NCBI GenBank assembly: GCA_902567235.1
Contig: CACFLX010000001.1
Span: forward strand, 1-64,000
Direction of reading: 5' to 3'
From: an uncultured Pelagibacteraceae bacterium
Lineage (GTDB): Bacteria; Pseudomonadota; Alphaproteobacteria; Pelagibacterales; Pelagibacteraceae
Length of the DNA stretch: 64,000 bases
The stretch's first letter is position 1. Every line of letters starts with the position of its first letter. The notes beneath the pieces were generated by a model, which was not told the origin of the DNA, did no database searches, and saw only the letters and a program-made list of their open reading frames with translations. Below, piece by piece: positions 30,957 through 41,708 of the stretch. The translations under genes were made by a program, and so were the position numbers.

Positions 30957-31988
30957 ATGAAAAAACTAACTATAGTAATTGCTTCTTTAGTTGCACTTTC
31001 AATTGCAACTGTTGCTCAAGCAAGAGATCAAATTAAGATAGTTGGTTCTTCTACGGTATTCCCTTATGCAACAGTTGTTGCTGAAAGATTTGGTGGTACA
31101 GGTTTTAAAACTCCTGTAATCGAGTCTACTGGTACTGGTGGTGGAGCTAAACTATTCTGTGCTGGTGTAGGTGAACAACATCCAGATATTACAAACGCAT
31201 CAAGAGCTATGAAAGATAAAGAAAAAGCTCTATGTAAGAAAAATGGTGTAAATGAAATCGTTGAGATCGTAATTGGTAACGATGGTATTACATTAGCTTA
31301 CAGCAAAGATGCAAAACCAGTAAACTTTACTAAAGAACATTTGTATTTAGCACTAGCTGCTCATACAGTTGTTGATGGTAAATTAGTTCCAAATATTTAT
31401 AAAACTTGGGACCAAATTGACTCTAGTTTACCAAAACAAAAAATTTCAGTGATGATCCCACCAGGAACATCAGGAACTAGAGATGCTTGGAATTCTTTAG
31501 TAATGAAAAAAGGTATGACTAAAGAAGCTAAAGCTCTTTATAAAGCTGGTTTTGAAGCTGGAAATAAAAAATACAAAAAACCTCAAAAACTTTACAGAGA
31601 AGATGGTGCTGCTATTGAAGTTGGAGAAAATGATAGTTTAATCATCCAAAAGTTAACTCAAGATAAAGATATGTTTGGTTTCTTTGGTTTCAGTTATTTC
31701 TTAGCTGCAAAAGATAAATTACAAGCAGCAAGTATTGATGGTGGACAACCATCATTGAAGTCTATTCAAGACTACAGTTATGCTGTTGCTAGACCTTTAT
31801 TCTTCTACGTGAAAAAAGCTCACGTTGGAGTAATTCCAGGCTTACATGAGTTTGTGAAAGAATTCACAACAAAGAAAGCTATTGGAAAAGGTGGTTACCT
31901 AGCAGACATTGGTTTAGTGCCATTAGACTCTAAGTTGTATAAAACAACTAGAACTAATGCTACCAAACTAGTTGCTATGGGTAATTAA
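30957..31988 (+). CDS. pstS: Phosphate ABC transporter substrate-binding protein PstS
   Basis: IKIVGSSTVFPYATVVAE, ESTGTGGG, PPGTSGTRDAW. Confidence 0.96.
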   Translation: MKKLTIVIASLVALSIATVAQARDQIKIVGSSTVFPYATVVAERFGGTGFKTPVIESTGTGGGAKLFCAGVGEQHPDITNASRAMKDKEKALCKKNGVNEIVEIVIGNDGITLAYSKDAKPVNFTKEHLYLALAAHTVVDGKLVPNIYKTWDQIDSSLPKQKISVMIPPGTSGTRDAWNSLVMKKGMTKEAKALYKAGFEAGNKKYKKPQKLYREDGAAIEVGENDSLIIQKLTQDKDMFGFFGFSYFLAAKDKLQAASIDGGQPSLKSIQDYSYAVARPLFFYVKKAHVGVIPGLHEFVKEFTTKKAIGKGGYLADIGLVPLDSKLYKTTRTNATKLVAMGN

Positions 31989-32012
31989 TTATTCATCAGT
32001 TAACAAATGATT

Positions 32013-32044
32013 AAAAAGGGGGTCTTTTTAGACCCCTTTTTTTT
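32013..32044 (+). terminator. Rho-independent terminator/attenuator between pstS and pstC
   Basis: AAAAAGGGGGTC-TTTTTA-GACCCCTTTTTTTT. Confidence 0.9.
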
Positions 32045-32079
32045 AAAATAAGAGTAAAGTCCTCAATAAAGGAGATTCT

Positions 32080-33465
32080 TTGAACTTAATATTGTTTACA
32101 TTTATTGTTCTTCTAGGTTTCACAAGTTATTATTTTGGACGTAAAAAAGCATACACAATTCAATCTACCAAAAAAAGATTAACTGCATTACCTCAATTTT
32201 ATGGTTATTATCTTGCGATCTGGTGTGCAATACCAGCCTTTATAATTTTTTCTTTATGGGCAATTTTTGAGCCCACAATTGTAAAACTATTAGTTTTAAG
32301 TGATTATTCAAATCAAGGTTATCTTGATGATGAATTAAATTTAATATACGAAAAAACAAAAGCATTGTCTCGAGGTCAATTCACTGGAGAAATTACACCT
32401 TTTATTGAAGCTTCAGCTGAAAAATATTTAAGTCTTCGATCAATAGCTCAAAGTTCAAAAGTTGTTATAGTATTATCTGCAATTATTGCCTCTGTTGCTT
32501 ATGCGTATAAAAGAATTTCATCTAATTCTAGAACAAGAGAACCAGTTGAAAAATTTTTGAACGCAGTTTTATTTACAGCTTCATTAGCCGCAATATTAAC
32601 TACTGTTGGAATAGTTTTCTCACTTATATTTCAAACTATAGATTTTTTTAAAGTAATTCCATTATTTGATTTTGTCTTTGGAACTCACTGGTATCCAGCA
32701 AAAGCTTTTGTTAGAGATTCTTCTGAGGCTTTAGATCCGTCAATGTATTCTGATACTTTTGGAGCGGTCCCTATTTTTGCAGGCACATTTTTTATTGCAT
32801 TTATTGCTATGTGCGTTGCTATCCCAATTGGATTAATGAGTGGAATTTATTTAGCTGAATATGCATCATATAAAGTTAGACAATACGCAAAACCTTTAAT
32901 TGAAATTTTAGCTGGTATACCAACAGTTGTTTATGGTTTTTTTGCTGCCCTAACTGTTGGCCCATTTTTAAAAGAATTAGGAACCTCTATGGGTCTTGAA
33001 GTTTCAGCTGAAAGTGCTTTAGCAGCAGGAGGGGTAATGGGCATTATGATCATACCATTTATTTCAAGTTTAAGCGACGATGTAATTACAAGTGTACCTC
33101 AAAGTTTAAGAGATGGAAGTTATGCTATGGGAGCAACTAAATCAGAAACAATCAAGAGAGTTATTTTTCCTGCAGCATTGCCGGGGATAGTTGGATCTAT
33201 TTTACTTGGTGTTTCAAGAGCTATTGGAGAAACAATGATAGTTGTTATGGCCTCTGGTTTAGCTGCTAATTTAACTTTAAATCCATTAGAATCTACTTCA
33301 ACAATTACAGCTCAAATTGTAGTTATTCTAATTGGTGACCAAGCTTTTGGTGACCCAAAAACGCAAGCTGCTTTTGCTTTAGGTATGTCATTATTTTTAG
33401 TAACGCTTTGTTTAAATATTGTGGCCTTAAGAGTAGTTAAAAAATATAGAGAGAAATATGAATAA
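32080..33465 (+). CDS. pstC: Phosphate ABC transporter permease PstC
   Basis: SGIYLAEYAS, EILAGIPTVVYGFFA, GVSRAIGETM; TTG start with AAAGGAG SD. Confidence 0.94.
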   Translation: MNLILFTFIVLLGFTSYYFGRKKAYTIQSTKKRLTALPQFYGYYLAIWCAIPAFIIFSLWAIFEPTIVKLLVLSDYSNQGYLDDELNLIYEKTKALSRGQFTGEITPFIEASAEKYLSLRSIAQSSKVVIVLSAIIASVAYAYKRISSNSRTREPVEKFLNAVLFTASLAAILTTVGIVFSLIFQTIDFFKVIPLFDFVFGTHWYPAKAFVRDSSEALDPSMYSDTFGAVPIFAGTFFIAFIAMCVAIPIGLMSGIYLAEYASYKVRQYAKPLIEILAGIPTVVYGFFAALTVGPFLKELGTSMGLEVSAESALAAGGVMGIMIIPFISSLSDDVITSVPQSLRDGSYAMGATKSETIKRVIFPAALPGIVGSILLGVSRAIGETMIVVMASGLAANLTLNPLESTSTITAQIVVILIGDQAFGDPKTQAAFALGMSLFLVTLCLNIVALRVVKKYREKYE

Positions 33466-34726
33466 AAATAAAGAACAATTATTAAATAAAAGATACAAGG
33501 CTGAGCAGAGATTTCGCTTATACGGTCAAAGTGCAATTTTTATGGCACTTTTATTTTTAACAATCTTTATTTTCAAAATTTTTTCAACTGGCTATTCAGC
33601 TTTTCAAAAAACTTGGCTCATTGTTCCAGTAAATTTTGATGCTGAATTAATGATGTTAGATGAAAATCCAACAAAACAAGATATCGAAGATGCGGACTAT
33701 TACGAAATAGCACTTCAATCAATGTGGAATTTAGACCCTAACGCTAATGAGGATCAACAAAATCAATTAAAAAGAATGGTTTCTTATTTCTTTGAAAGAG
33801 AGATAAAACAAGAATTATTAAAAGATCCAAATTTATTAGGAAAAACCAAAGAAGTTTACCTAACTGCATCTGATGACTTAGATCAAGTTTTTAAAGGTAA
33901 TTATCCAAGAGATTTACCTGAAGACCAAAGAAGAGTAAGCGATTATCAACTAAAAATTTTTGATCAACTTGTTGCAAATGGTAATGTTGAAAGTAAATTT
34001 AATATTAGCTTTTTTACAAATGCTGACTCAAGAGAAGCAGAACTAGCTGGAATAGCAAGTTCATTTATGGGCTCAATTTTTTCTATACTTGTTTGTTTAA
34101 TGATAGCTTTTCCTGTAGCGGTTCTAGCAGCAATCTATCTTGAAGAATTTGCCCCTAAAAATAGATTCACTGATTTTATTGAAGTAAATATAAATAACTT
34201 AGCAGCAGTTCCATCTATAGTTTTTGGTCTATTAGGGTTAGGCGTTTTATTAGCTATATTTCAACTACCAAGGTCTACCCCATTGGTTGGAGGTATCACT
34301 TTGTCCTTAATGACTTTACCAACAATAATTATAGCTGCTAGAGCATCTTTAAAAGCGGTTCCACCAAGTATAAGAGAGGCAGCACTTGCTATGGGAGCAA
34401 GTCGAATGCAAACCACAATGCATCATACAGTTCCTCTTTCTATGCCTGGTACGTTATCAGGAACAATAATTGGTTTAGCTCAAGCTTTAGGAGAAACTGC
34501 ACCCCTAATTTTAATTGGAATGGTTGCTTTTGTTAACACGATACCTGGATCACCTATGGATCCTGCTGCAAGTTTACCAGTTCAAATTTATATTTGGGCT
34601 GAAAGTGCTGAAAGGGGATTTGTAGAAAAAGTTTCAGCATGTATAATGGTCTTACTTGGCTTTTTAATAATAATGAATTTATTTGCCCAAATAATAAGAC
34701 ATAAGTTTGAGAAAAAATGGAGTTAA
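33458..34726 (+). CDS. pstA: Phosphate ABC transporter permease PstA
   Basis: [36 protein letters not shown]. Confidence 0.94.
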   Translation: MNKNKEQLLNKRYKAEQRFRLYGQSAIFMALLFLTIFIFKIFSTGYSAFQKTWLIVPVNFDAELMMLDENPTKQDIEDADYYEIALQSMWNLDPNANEDQQNQLKRMVSYFFEREIKQELLKDPNLLGKTKEVYLTASDDLDQVFKGNYPRDLPEDQRRVSDYQLKIFDQLVANGNVESKFNISFFTNADSREAELAGIASSFMGSIFSILVCLMIAFPVAVLAAIYLEEFAPKNRFTDFIEVNINNLAAVPSIVFGLLGLGVLLAIFQLPRSTPLVGGITLSLMTLPTIIIAARASLKAVPPSIREAALAMGASRMQTTMHHTVPLSMPGTLSGTIIGLAQALGETAPLILIGMVAFVNTIPGSPMDPAASLPVQIYIWAESAERGFVEKVSACIMVLLGFLIIMNLFAQIIRHKFEKKWS

Positions 34727-34727
34727 A

Positions 34728-35483
34728 ATGATAAAGATTAAAGCAAAAGATGTTGATGTTTTTTACGGAAAAAAACAAGCACTCTTTAATATAAGTTTAG
34801 ATATTGAGGAAAATCAAGTAACGGCATTAATTGGTCCATCTGGTTGTGGTAAATCAACTTTCCTAAGATGTCTTAATAGAATGAATGATGTAATTGATAT
34901 CTGTAGTGTTAAAGGAGAAATTTTAATTAATGACTTTAATATCAATGATAAAAGCTGTGATGTAGTAAGACTAAGAGAAAAAATTGGTATGGTTTTTCAA
35001 AAACCTAATCCTTTCCCAAAAACTTTATATGAAAATGTATCTTACGGTCCAACAATTCATGGTATAGCTCAATCAAAACAAGAAATGGATGAAATTGTTG
35101 AAACTAGCTTAAAAAAAGCTGCACTATGGGAAGAGGTAAAAGATAGGTTGCATGAACCTGGAACTGGATTATCTGGAGGGCAACAACAAAGACTTTGTAT
35201 TGCTAGAGCAATTTCTGTAAGACCTGAAGTTATATTAATGGATGAGCCTTGTTCAGCATTAGATCCTATAGCAACAGCACAAATTGAAGAATTGATTGAT
35301 GAATTAAAAAAAGAGCACACAATAATAATTGTAACTCATTCTATGGCTCAAGCGGCACGTGTATCTCAAAATACAGGTTTTTTTCATTTAGGACAATTGA
35401 TAGAACATGGATCTACTGATAAAATATTTAAGAATCCTGATAATAAAAAAACCCAGGACTATATAACCGGGAGGTTTGGATAA
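34728..35483 (+). CDS. pstB: Phosphate ABC transporter ATPase PstB
   Basis: [37 protein letters not shown] at 34728 preferred to the track start 34707. Confidence 0.96.
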   Translation: MIKIKAKDVDVFYGKKQALFNISLDIEENQVTALIGPSGCGKSTFLRCLNRMNDVIDICSVKGEILINDFNINDKSCDVVRLREKIGMVFQKPNPFPKTLYENVSYGPTIHGIAQSKQEMDEIVETSLKKAALWEEVKDRLHEPGTGLSGGQQQRLCIARAISVRPEVILMDEPCSALDPIATAQIEELIDELKKEHTIIIVTHSMAQAARVSQNTGFFHLGQLIEHGSTDKIFKNPDNKKTQDYITGRFG

Positions 35484-36190
35484 TGTCTGAAGCACCACAT
35501 ACAGTTAAATCTTACGAAGAAGAACTAAAAAATCTCAATGCTAATATCATTAAAATGGGAAGTGCATGTGAGGAAGCTTTGGGTAAAGCAATTCAAGCCA
35601 TTACAACAAGAAATAGCGATATTGCAGAAGCTGTAATTAAAGAAGATGAAAAAATAGATAAATATGAAACTTTGATTGAACAACAAGTTGTAAATTTAAT
35701 TGCTTTGAGACAACCTATGGCAATTGATTTAAGAGAGACAGTAACGGCTTTGAAAATGTCTTCAGATTTAGAAAGAATAGGCGATTTAGCAAAAAATATA
35801 TCCAAGAGAACACTTTTGCTTAATGAAAATCTTCCAAAGAACTTGGTAGATTCATTAAATAGAGTATCTACCAATGTTCAAAAACAATTAAAATCAACAT
35901 TAGACGCTTATCTAGAAAGATCTGCGCCAATGGCAATAAATGTTTGGGAAGGTGATGAGCAAATAGATGATCTAACAAATCTTTGTATGCAAGAAGTTAT
36001 AAAATATCTTAAAGAAAATGAAAAAAATTTAGAGGATGGAACTCACTTGTTGTTTGTGACCAAAAACGTTGAGCGTATTGGTGATCATACTACGAATGTT
36101 GCAGAACAAATTTATTTTTTAGTTAAAGGTGAGTATTTAGAAGGCGACAGACCTAAGGGCACCGAGCCAATTGTAACCGGAGAAAAATGA
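35483..36190 (+). CDS. phoU: Phosphate transport regulator PhoU
   Basis: ALKMSSDLERIGDLAKNI and KNVERIGDHTTNVAE repeats. Confidence 0.95.
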   Translation: MSEAPHTVKSYEEELKNLNANIIKMGSACEEALGKAIQAITTRNSDIAEAVIKEDEKIDKYETLIEQQVVNLIALRQPMAIDLRETVTALKMSSDLERIGDLAKNISKRTLLLNENLPKNLVDSLNRVSTNVQKQLKSTLDAYLERSAPMAINVWEGDEQIDDLTNLCMQEVIKYLKENEKNLEDGTHLLFVTKNVERIGDHTTNVAEQIYFLVKGEYLEGDRPKGTEPIVTGEK

Positions 36191-36193
36191 TCT

Positions 36194-36877
36194 ATGTCAG
36201 CCCATGTTTTCATAGCTGAAGATGAAGCATCAATTGTTGCTTTGTTAAAGTACAATCTTGAAAAAGAAGGTTATAAAGTTAGTCATTCAGAAAATGGAGA
36301 AGATGCTCTTAAACAAATAAAATTAAAACAGCCAGATTTAATATTAATGGATTGGATGTTACCTGAATTATCTGGTGTTGAAATTTGTAAAAATTTAAAA
36401 AAAAATAATAAGTTTAATGATATTCCTGTCATTATGTTAACTGCAAAAGGGGAGGAAGAAGACAAATTAAAAGCATTTGATACTGGTGCAGATGATTATG
36501 TAACTAAACCTTTTAGTCAAAAAGAATTGAATGCTAGAATTAAATCTTTATTGAGAAGATCTAAGCCTCAATCATCATCAGACATTGTAGAATTTACTGA
36601 TTTAAAAATAGATCGGATTACAAAAAGAGTTTATAGAAAAGATAAAGAAATTACTTTAGGTCCAACTGAATTTAAATTATTAGATTTTTTTATCAAAAAT
36701 CCAAAAAGAGTTTATTCAAGAGAACAACTCCTAAATAATGTTTGGGGGGAAGATATATATGTTGAGTCTAGAACAGTAGATGTCCATATAAGAAGATTAA
36801 GACAAGCAATTAACATACAAAATACAAAACCTTTAATTAGAACAGTGAGATCAGCTGGTTATTCTTTAGAATCTTGA
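36194..36877 (+). CDS. phoB: Phosphate regulon response regulator PhoB
   Basis: Receiver plus winged-helix; LLNNVWGEDIYVESRTVDVHIRRLRQ. Confidence 0.93.
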   Translation: MSAHVFIAEDEASIVALLKYNLEKEGYKVSHSENGEDALKQIKLKQPDLILMDWMLPELSGVEICKNLKKNNKFNDIPVIMLTAKGEEEDKLKAFDTGADDYVTKPFSQKELNARIKSLLRRSKPQSSSDIVEFTDLKIDRITKRVYRKDKEITLGPTEFKLLDFFIKNPKRVYSREQLLNNVWGEDIYVESRTVDVHIRRLRQAINIQNTKPLIRTVRSAGYSLES

Positions 36878-37383
36878 AGATCTTTGGGCCTTATAAATTC
36901 TTTTAATACTCCTTTTTTCTCAACTTCATTCCAGGATTTAATATCAAACTCAATTTCTGCAAATGATGCTGTTGGGAATTTATAATTCATTAGTTTAAAA
37001 TTATTCGTATTATGATTTTTTGTAAGATTTCGTACTAAATTTTTTACTGATGGTTCATGGTTTATAACCAAAATTGACTTATATTCACTTGGTATTTCTT
37101 TAATTTTTTTTATAATTATATTCTCATCAACTAAATATAAATCTTTTGAAAAATTAACTTTTTTTGGTTTAGTAATTTTCTTAGATAAAATTTGAAAAGT
37201 TTTTTTTGTTCTTTTTGATGACGAAATTAATGCATAATCAAATTTAAATTTTTTTTTAACAAAAAATTCACAAATCATTTTTGCATTTTTCTTGCCTCTT
37301 TTACTAAGTGGTCTATCAAAATCATTAATACTTGAATCATCCCAACTAGATTTTGCGTGTCTCATGACGTATAATTGATGCAT
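36859..37383 (-). CDS. SixA-type histidine phosphatase
   Basis: MHQLYVMRHAKSSWDD; start at 37383 avoids overlap with divergent ppk. Confidence 0.85.
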   Translation of the reverse strand: MHQLYVMRHAKSSWDDSSINDFDRPLSKRGKKNAKMICEFFVKKKFKFDYALISSSKRTKKTFQILSKKITKPKKVNFSKDLYLVDENIIIKKIKEIPSEYKSILVINHEPSVKNLVRNLTKNHNTNNFKLMNYKFPTASFAEIEFDIKSWNEVEKKGVLKEFIRPKDLQDSKE

Positions 37384-37396
37384 AAAATCTAAATAT

Positions 37397-39553
37397 ATGA
37401 CTGCTTTAAAAAAACAACATAAAGAAGAGCTGAAATCTAAATATCTAAATAGAGAGCTTTCTTGGTTAAAATTCAACGATAGAGTACTTCTAGAAGCGCA
37501 AAATATTGAAAATCCTCTTTATGAAAGAGTAAAGTTTTTATCAATTGCTGGTTCTAATCTAGATGAATTTTTTATGGTCCGAGTTGCTGGATTATATAGT
37601 CAAATAAAACAAGAAGTTGACTCATTAAGTTCTGATGGTTTGACACCTGATGAACAAATGGATGAGGTAGTGCTTGAAACTAAGAATCTATTAAAAAAAC
37701 AGAACAAGATTTTTACTCAACTGATTATGGGATTAAAAAAAAATAATATCAGTGTAGTAAAACCTGTTAATTTAAATACTAAGGATAAAAAAAAACTTCT
37801 AGAAATATTTAAAGAAGAGATTTATCCTTTATTAACACCATCAGCTATTGATCCTGCACACCCATTTCCATTTATAATCAATCAAGGAAGAGCACTTGTA
37901 ATGAAATTAAGAAAAAAAAATAAAAAAAGGATTTTAAACTCGATAATAGTAATACCAAAAGCATTATCTAGATTTATTGAAATAGAGTCTTCAAAAAATC
38001 ATAAGAAATTTGTTATTCTAGATGACATAATAAGTTTTTTTGCTAATGAAATTTTTCCAGATCATGATTTAGAAAAGAAAATGATTTTTAGAGTAATTAG
38101 AGATAGCGACGTAGAGATTCAAGAAGAAGCTGAAGATTTAGTTAGATCTTTTGAATTGGCTTTAAAAAGACGTAGAACAGGTGATATTGTTCGTTTAGAG
38201 ATTCTCGAAAATAGCGATAATGAATTGGTAAAATTTATTACAAATAAATTAGAAATAAATCCTGATTATATTTATGATGTATCTGGCCTTGTTGGAATTC
38301 AAGATATAGATCAAATATGTAAAGTAAAAAATCCAAAATTAAGATTTAAGCATTTTACACCTAGAGAAGTTGAAAGATTAAAAGAATATAATGATAATTT
38401 TTTCGAAACTATCAAAAAGAAAGATTTAGTTGTTCATCATCCTTTTGAAACGTTTGACTCAGTAATTGAATTTTTAAACCAAGCAGCAAATGATAATAAA
38501 GTTATAGCCATAAAACAAACTTTATATAGAACAACTCTAGATTCACCAATAGTTAAAGCCTTAATAACAGCTGCAGAAAATGGAAAAACAGTTACCGCTT
38601 TAATTGAAATTAAAGCTAGATTTGATGAGGAAGCAAATATTCAACTATCAAGAAGTTTAGAAAAAGTAGGTGTCCAAATTGTTTATGGTTTTGCCAAATA
38701 TAAAACTCATGCAAAATCTTCATTAGTTTTAAGAAGAGAACAAGGTAAAATACAAACTTATTTTCATTTAGGAACTGGCAATTATCATCCTGTAAATGCT
38801 AAAATTTATACTGATTTGTCTTTATTCAGTTGTAATAAAAAAATGTCATCAGATGTTGAGAAATTTTTTAATTATGTAACAGGATACGCAAAACCAAAAA
38901 ATTTAAATAAAATTTCTATTTCGCCAGTAAATATGAGGCAAACCTTAAATGAAAATATTGATGCTGAAATTAAAAATTCTAAAAATGGAAAATTTGCAGC
39001 TATTTGGGCAAAAATGAACTCATTAGTAGATCCAGAAATTATCGATAAATTTTATGAGGCTTCGAATGCTGGTGTAAAAATTCATTTATTTGTTAGGGGT
39101 GTTTGTTGTTTAAGACCAGGAGTTAAAGATAGATCAGAAAACATAGTTGTAAAAAGTATCATAGGAAGATTTTTAGAGCATTCTAGAATTTATTGTTTTA
39201 GCAATGGTTCAAAAAAAATGCCTAATAGAAATGCAAAAGTATATATTTCTTCAGCTGATTTAATGCCAAGAAATTTAAATAGAAGAGTAGAACTTCTAGT
39301 GCCAATTGAAAATGAAACTGTTCATGAACAGATTTTAGATCAAATAATGTTAGCAAATTATCTTGATACTAATCAGAGCTGGGAGCTCAATGCTGATGGT
39401 AATTATAAAAAAATTAAATATAGTAAGATCGATTCCTTTTCAGCTCATGAATATTTTATGAATAATCCGAGCTTATCTGGAAGAGGTAAAGCTAAACTAA
39501 AAATGCAGCCTAAACAACTGCACTTAAGATTGATTAACAGTGGAAGTAATTAA
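37397..39553 (+). CDS. ppk: Polyphosphate kinase 1
   Basis: LNRELSWLKFNDRVLLEA, NLDEFFMVRVAGL, IKARFDEEANI, THAKSSLVLRRE. Confidence 0.96.
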   Translation: MTALKKQHKEELKSKYLNRELSWLKFNDRVLLEAQNIENPLYERVKFLSIAGSNLDEFFMVRVAGLYSQIKQEVDSLSSDGLTPDEQMDEVVLETKNLLKKQNKIFTQLIMGLKKNNISVVKPVNLNTKDKKKLLEIFKEEIYPLLTPSAIDPAHPFPFIINQGRALVMKLRKKNKKRILNSIIVIPKALSRFIEIESSKNHKKFVILDDIISFFANEIFPDHDLEKKMIFRVIRDSDVEIQEEAEDLVRSFELALKRRRTGDIVRLEILENSDNELVKFITNKLEINPDYIYDVSGLVGIQDIDQICKVKNPKLRFKHFTPREVERLKEYNDNFFETIKKKDLVVHHPFETFDSVIEFLNQAANDNKVIAIKQTLYRTTLDSPIVKALITAAENGKTVTALIEIKARFDEEANIQLSRSLEKVGVQIVYGFAKYKTHAKSSLVLRREQGKIQTYFHLGTGNYHPVNAKIYTDLSLFSCNKKMSSDVEKFFNYVTGYAKPKNLNKISISPVNMRQTLNENIDAEIKNSKNGKFAAIWAKMNSLVDPEIIDKFYEASNAGVKIHLFVRGVCCLRPGVKDRSENIVVKSIIGRFLEHSRIYCFSNGSKKMPNRNAKVYISSADLMPRNLNRRVELLVPIENETVHEQILDQIMLANYLDTNQSWELNADGNYKKIKYSKIDSFSAHEYFMNNPSLSGRGKAKLKMQPKQLHLRLINSGSN

Positions 39554-41051
39554 AAGTAAAAATAGTTTAAAATTTAAACAGGCAAAATTAGCTATAATAG
39601 ACATTGGATCAAACTCTATAAGAATGCTAATTTATGAAGATTTCAGTTCTTCTCGTGTGCCTTTTTTTAATGAAAAAGCAGTTTGTGAACTTGGAAAAAA
39701 TTTAGATAAATCCAAAAAACTTCACAGAACTGGTACCGAATATGCTTTAAAAGTTTTAAAAAGATTCTCTGAAATTTTAAATGTTTCAAAAATCACAAAT
39801 CTTAAAATCATTGCAACAGCAGTTTTAAGAGAAGCAACTGATACAAAACCATTTATTGATGAAGTTGAAAAACTTTTTAAAACTAAGATTAATATATTGT
39901 CAGGAGATGAAGAAGCTGAATGCTCAGCTGAGGGAGTAAAAATAGGTTTTGAAAATGTTGATGGATTAGTCGCTGATCTTGGAGGTGGTAGTTTGGAATT
40001 AGCCCGAGTTGAAAACAATATAGTAACTAATAAAACCTCATTACCTTTTGGTGTTTTAAGATTATTAAATAATCCTATAGTTAAAAAAAGAAATTTAGCA
40101 AAATATATCAAAAAATTATTGAGAGATGAAAAATGGCTTTCAAAAAAGAAGTTTAATAATTTATATTTAGTTGGGGGTACTTGGCGAGCATTATTTAAAT
40201 TACATCTTTTTCAAAACAATCATCCAGTACATATAATTCATCAATATAGTATTGATAATAATGTTTTATCTAAGTTTGTTGAAAAAATTTCATCTTTTAA
40301 TAAATCTAAACTTAAAACAGTTGAGTATATTTCAAAATCTAGAACACACTATTTACCTTATAGTTGCATTATACTTGATGAAATTATGAGAGTTACAAAT
40401 CCAAAAAATATAATTTGTTCTATAAGTGGTTTGCGTGAAGGTTCTTTATCAATTGACTATTTTAAAGATGTAAAAGACTCAGAAATTTTTCATAAAGCAC
40501 TTGAAAATGTTGCAAAAAAAAGAGGTGATTTAGGATCGAATTATAAAAAATATTATGATTTTATTCAGCCAGTTTTTGAAGGCAATGAGCATTTTAATAA
40601 GAAATTATTATATTTGGCATGTGTATTAAGTCATATGGATTGGGGTTTAGGAGCATTTCAAAAAGCTGAATTAGTATTTCAAGAAACGATAAACACTCCG
40701 TTACTTAGACTGACACATAAAGAAAGAATACAATTAGCTTTGTCATGCTATTGGCGCTACTGCAGTATCAAATATAATCCAAAAATGGAATACCTAACTT
40801 TTTTGAATAATAATGAAATTTTTTCAAGCAAACAAGTGGGAGCAGCATTGAGATTTTCCCAATCATTGACCTCGATATCCACGATATTCCTTGAAGAGTT
40901 TAAATTATATAAAAGAGGTAATGCTTTATTTTTAAAAATTCCATCCCAACATCAAGAAATAATTTCAAAACAGGTTACTAAAAGGTTTAAAGCTCTTGCT
41001 AGAGAATTATTTTTAGAACCAAGAGTAATTTACTCAAATAATTCAAGATAA
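39540..41051 (+). CDS. ppx: Exopolyphosphatase (Ppx/GppA)
   Basis: IIDIGSNSIRMLIYE, VADLGGGSLELA. Confidence 0.93.
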   Translation: MEVIKSKNSLKFKQAKLAIIDIGSNSIRMLIYEDFSSSRVPFFNEKAVCELGKNLDKSKKLHRTGTEYALKVLKRFSEILNVSKITNLKIIATAVLREATDTKPFIDEVEKLFKTKINILSGDEEAECSAEGVKIGFENVDGLVADLGGGSLELARVENNIVTNKTSLPFGVLRLLNNPIVKKRNLAKYIKKLLRDEKWLSKKKFNNLYLVGGTWRALFKLHLFQNNHPVHIIHQYSIDNNVLSKFVEKISSFNKSKLKTVEYISKSRTHYLPYSCIILDEIMRVTNPKNIICSISGLREGSLSIDYFKDVKDSEIFHKALENVAKKRGDLGSNYKKYYDFIQPVFEGNEHFNKKLLYLACVLSHMDWGLGAFQKAELVFQETINTPLLRLTHKERIQLALSCYWRYCSIKYNPKMEYLTFLNNNEIFSSKQVGAALRFSQSLTSISTIFLEEFKLYKRGNALFLKIPSQHQEIISKQVTKRFKALARELFLEPRVIYSNNSR

Positions 41052-41175
41052 ATTAAATTTAATACTACTTTTAATTGAGTGATATTTTTTTTGTAACATT
41101 ATTTTAATTTAAATTAAATAATTAGTTAATTTTTCTGTCATATTTTTCTGATAATTTTCGAATTACGCACCCCTC

Positions 41176-41210
41176 AAAATACGTTCGGTTAAATTTATCG
41201 AACGTATTTT
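41176..41210 (+). terminator. Perfect 12-bp inverted repeat, probable ppx terminator
   Basis: AAAATACGTTCG-GTTAAATTTAT-CGAACGTATTTT followed by ATTT. Confidence 0.6.
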
Positions 41211-41370
41211 ATTTAAATCTAATATATATAAGTCTTAATATATAAATTCATTAAACCTTAACAATTAATAAATAATTTTGTAATTTAAATTATCTATAAA
41301 CGTTTTAATAAAATTTAAAATATTAAGTCTCATTATAATCCCCTAGTAATTAAATTTTGTTAATTAACCA

Positions 41371-41404
41371 CTTACTTCCTTCTCTTTATTGAGAGGGAAG
41401 TAAG
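41371..41404. terminator. 14-bp hairpin (one G-U possible) downstream of the small Lys-rich ORF
   Basis: CTTACTTCCTTCTC-TTTATT-GAGAGGGAAGTAAG; no strong T-tract on either side. Confidence 0.5.
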
Positions 41405-41419
41405 ACGATTTATTTGATA

Positions 41420-41629
41420 TTAATTATCTATAGATGCAGGAGACTGCTCTGCATTTTTCTTAGCAAGTTTTTTTGCTTTATTTTCTGCAACTTTCTTTTC
41501 TAAACTAGCAATTTTAATATTAACTTTTGACAATTTTTTTTCTTTAGCTGTAATTTTATTTTTTAGTTTATCTATTGATTTTAAAATTTTTGTTTTTTTC
41601 TTTTCATTTTTTTTTAATTTTTTTCTCAT
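41420..41629 (-). CDS. Small Lys-rich coiled-coil hypothetical protein
   Basis: ATG at 41629 preceded by GGAGG; MRKKLKKNEKKKTKILKSIDKLKNK...; good SD, no family recognised. Confidence 0.65.
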   Translation of the reverse strand: MRKKLKKNEKKKTKILKSIDKLKNKITAKEKKLSKVNIKIASLEKKVAENKAKKLAKKNAEQSPASIDN

Positions 41630-41708
41630 TTTTGCCTCCAATTTTTTAGATGATTAATTTAATCACATAATTCATAAATCTGAAAGTTAATTTGATACAA
41701 CCTGTAGT

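Noticed and set aside
41135-41155. CTGTCATATTTTTCTGATAAT resembling an E. coli Pho box
   Set aside because: The CTG half-sites are 13 nt apart, not 11, and the motif differs from the TTTAACA/TGTAACA type seen at pstS and plcP here.
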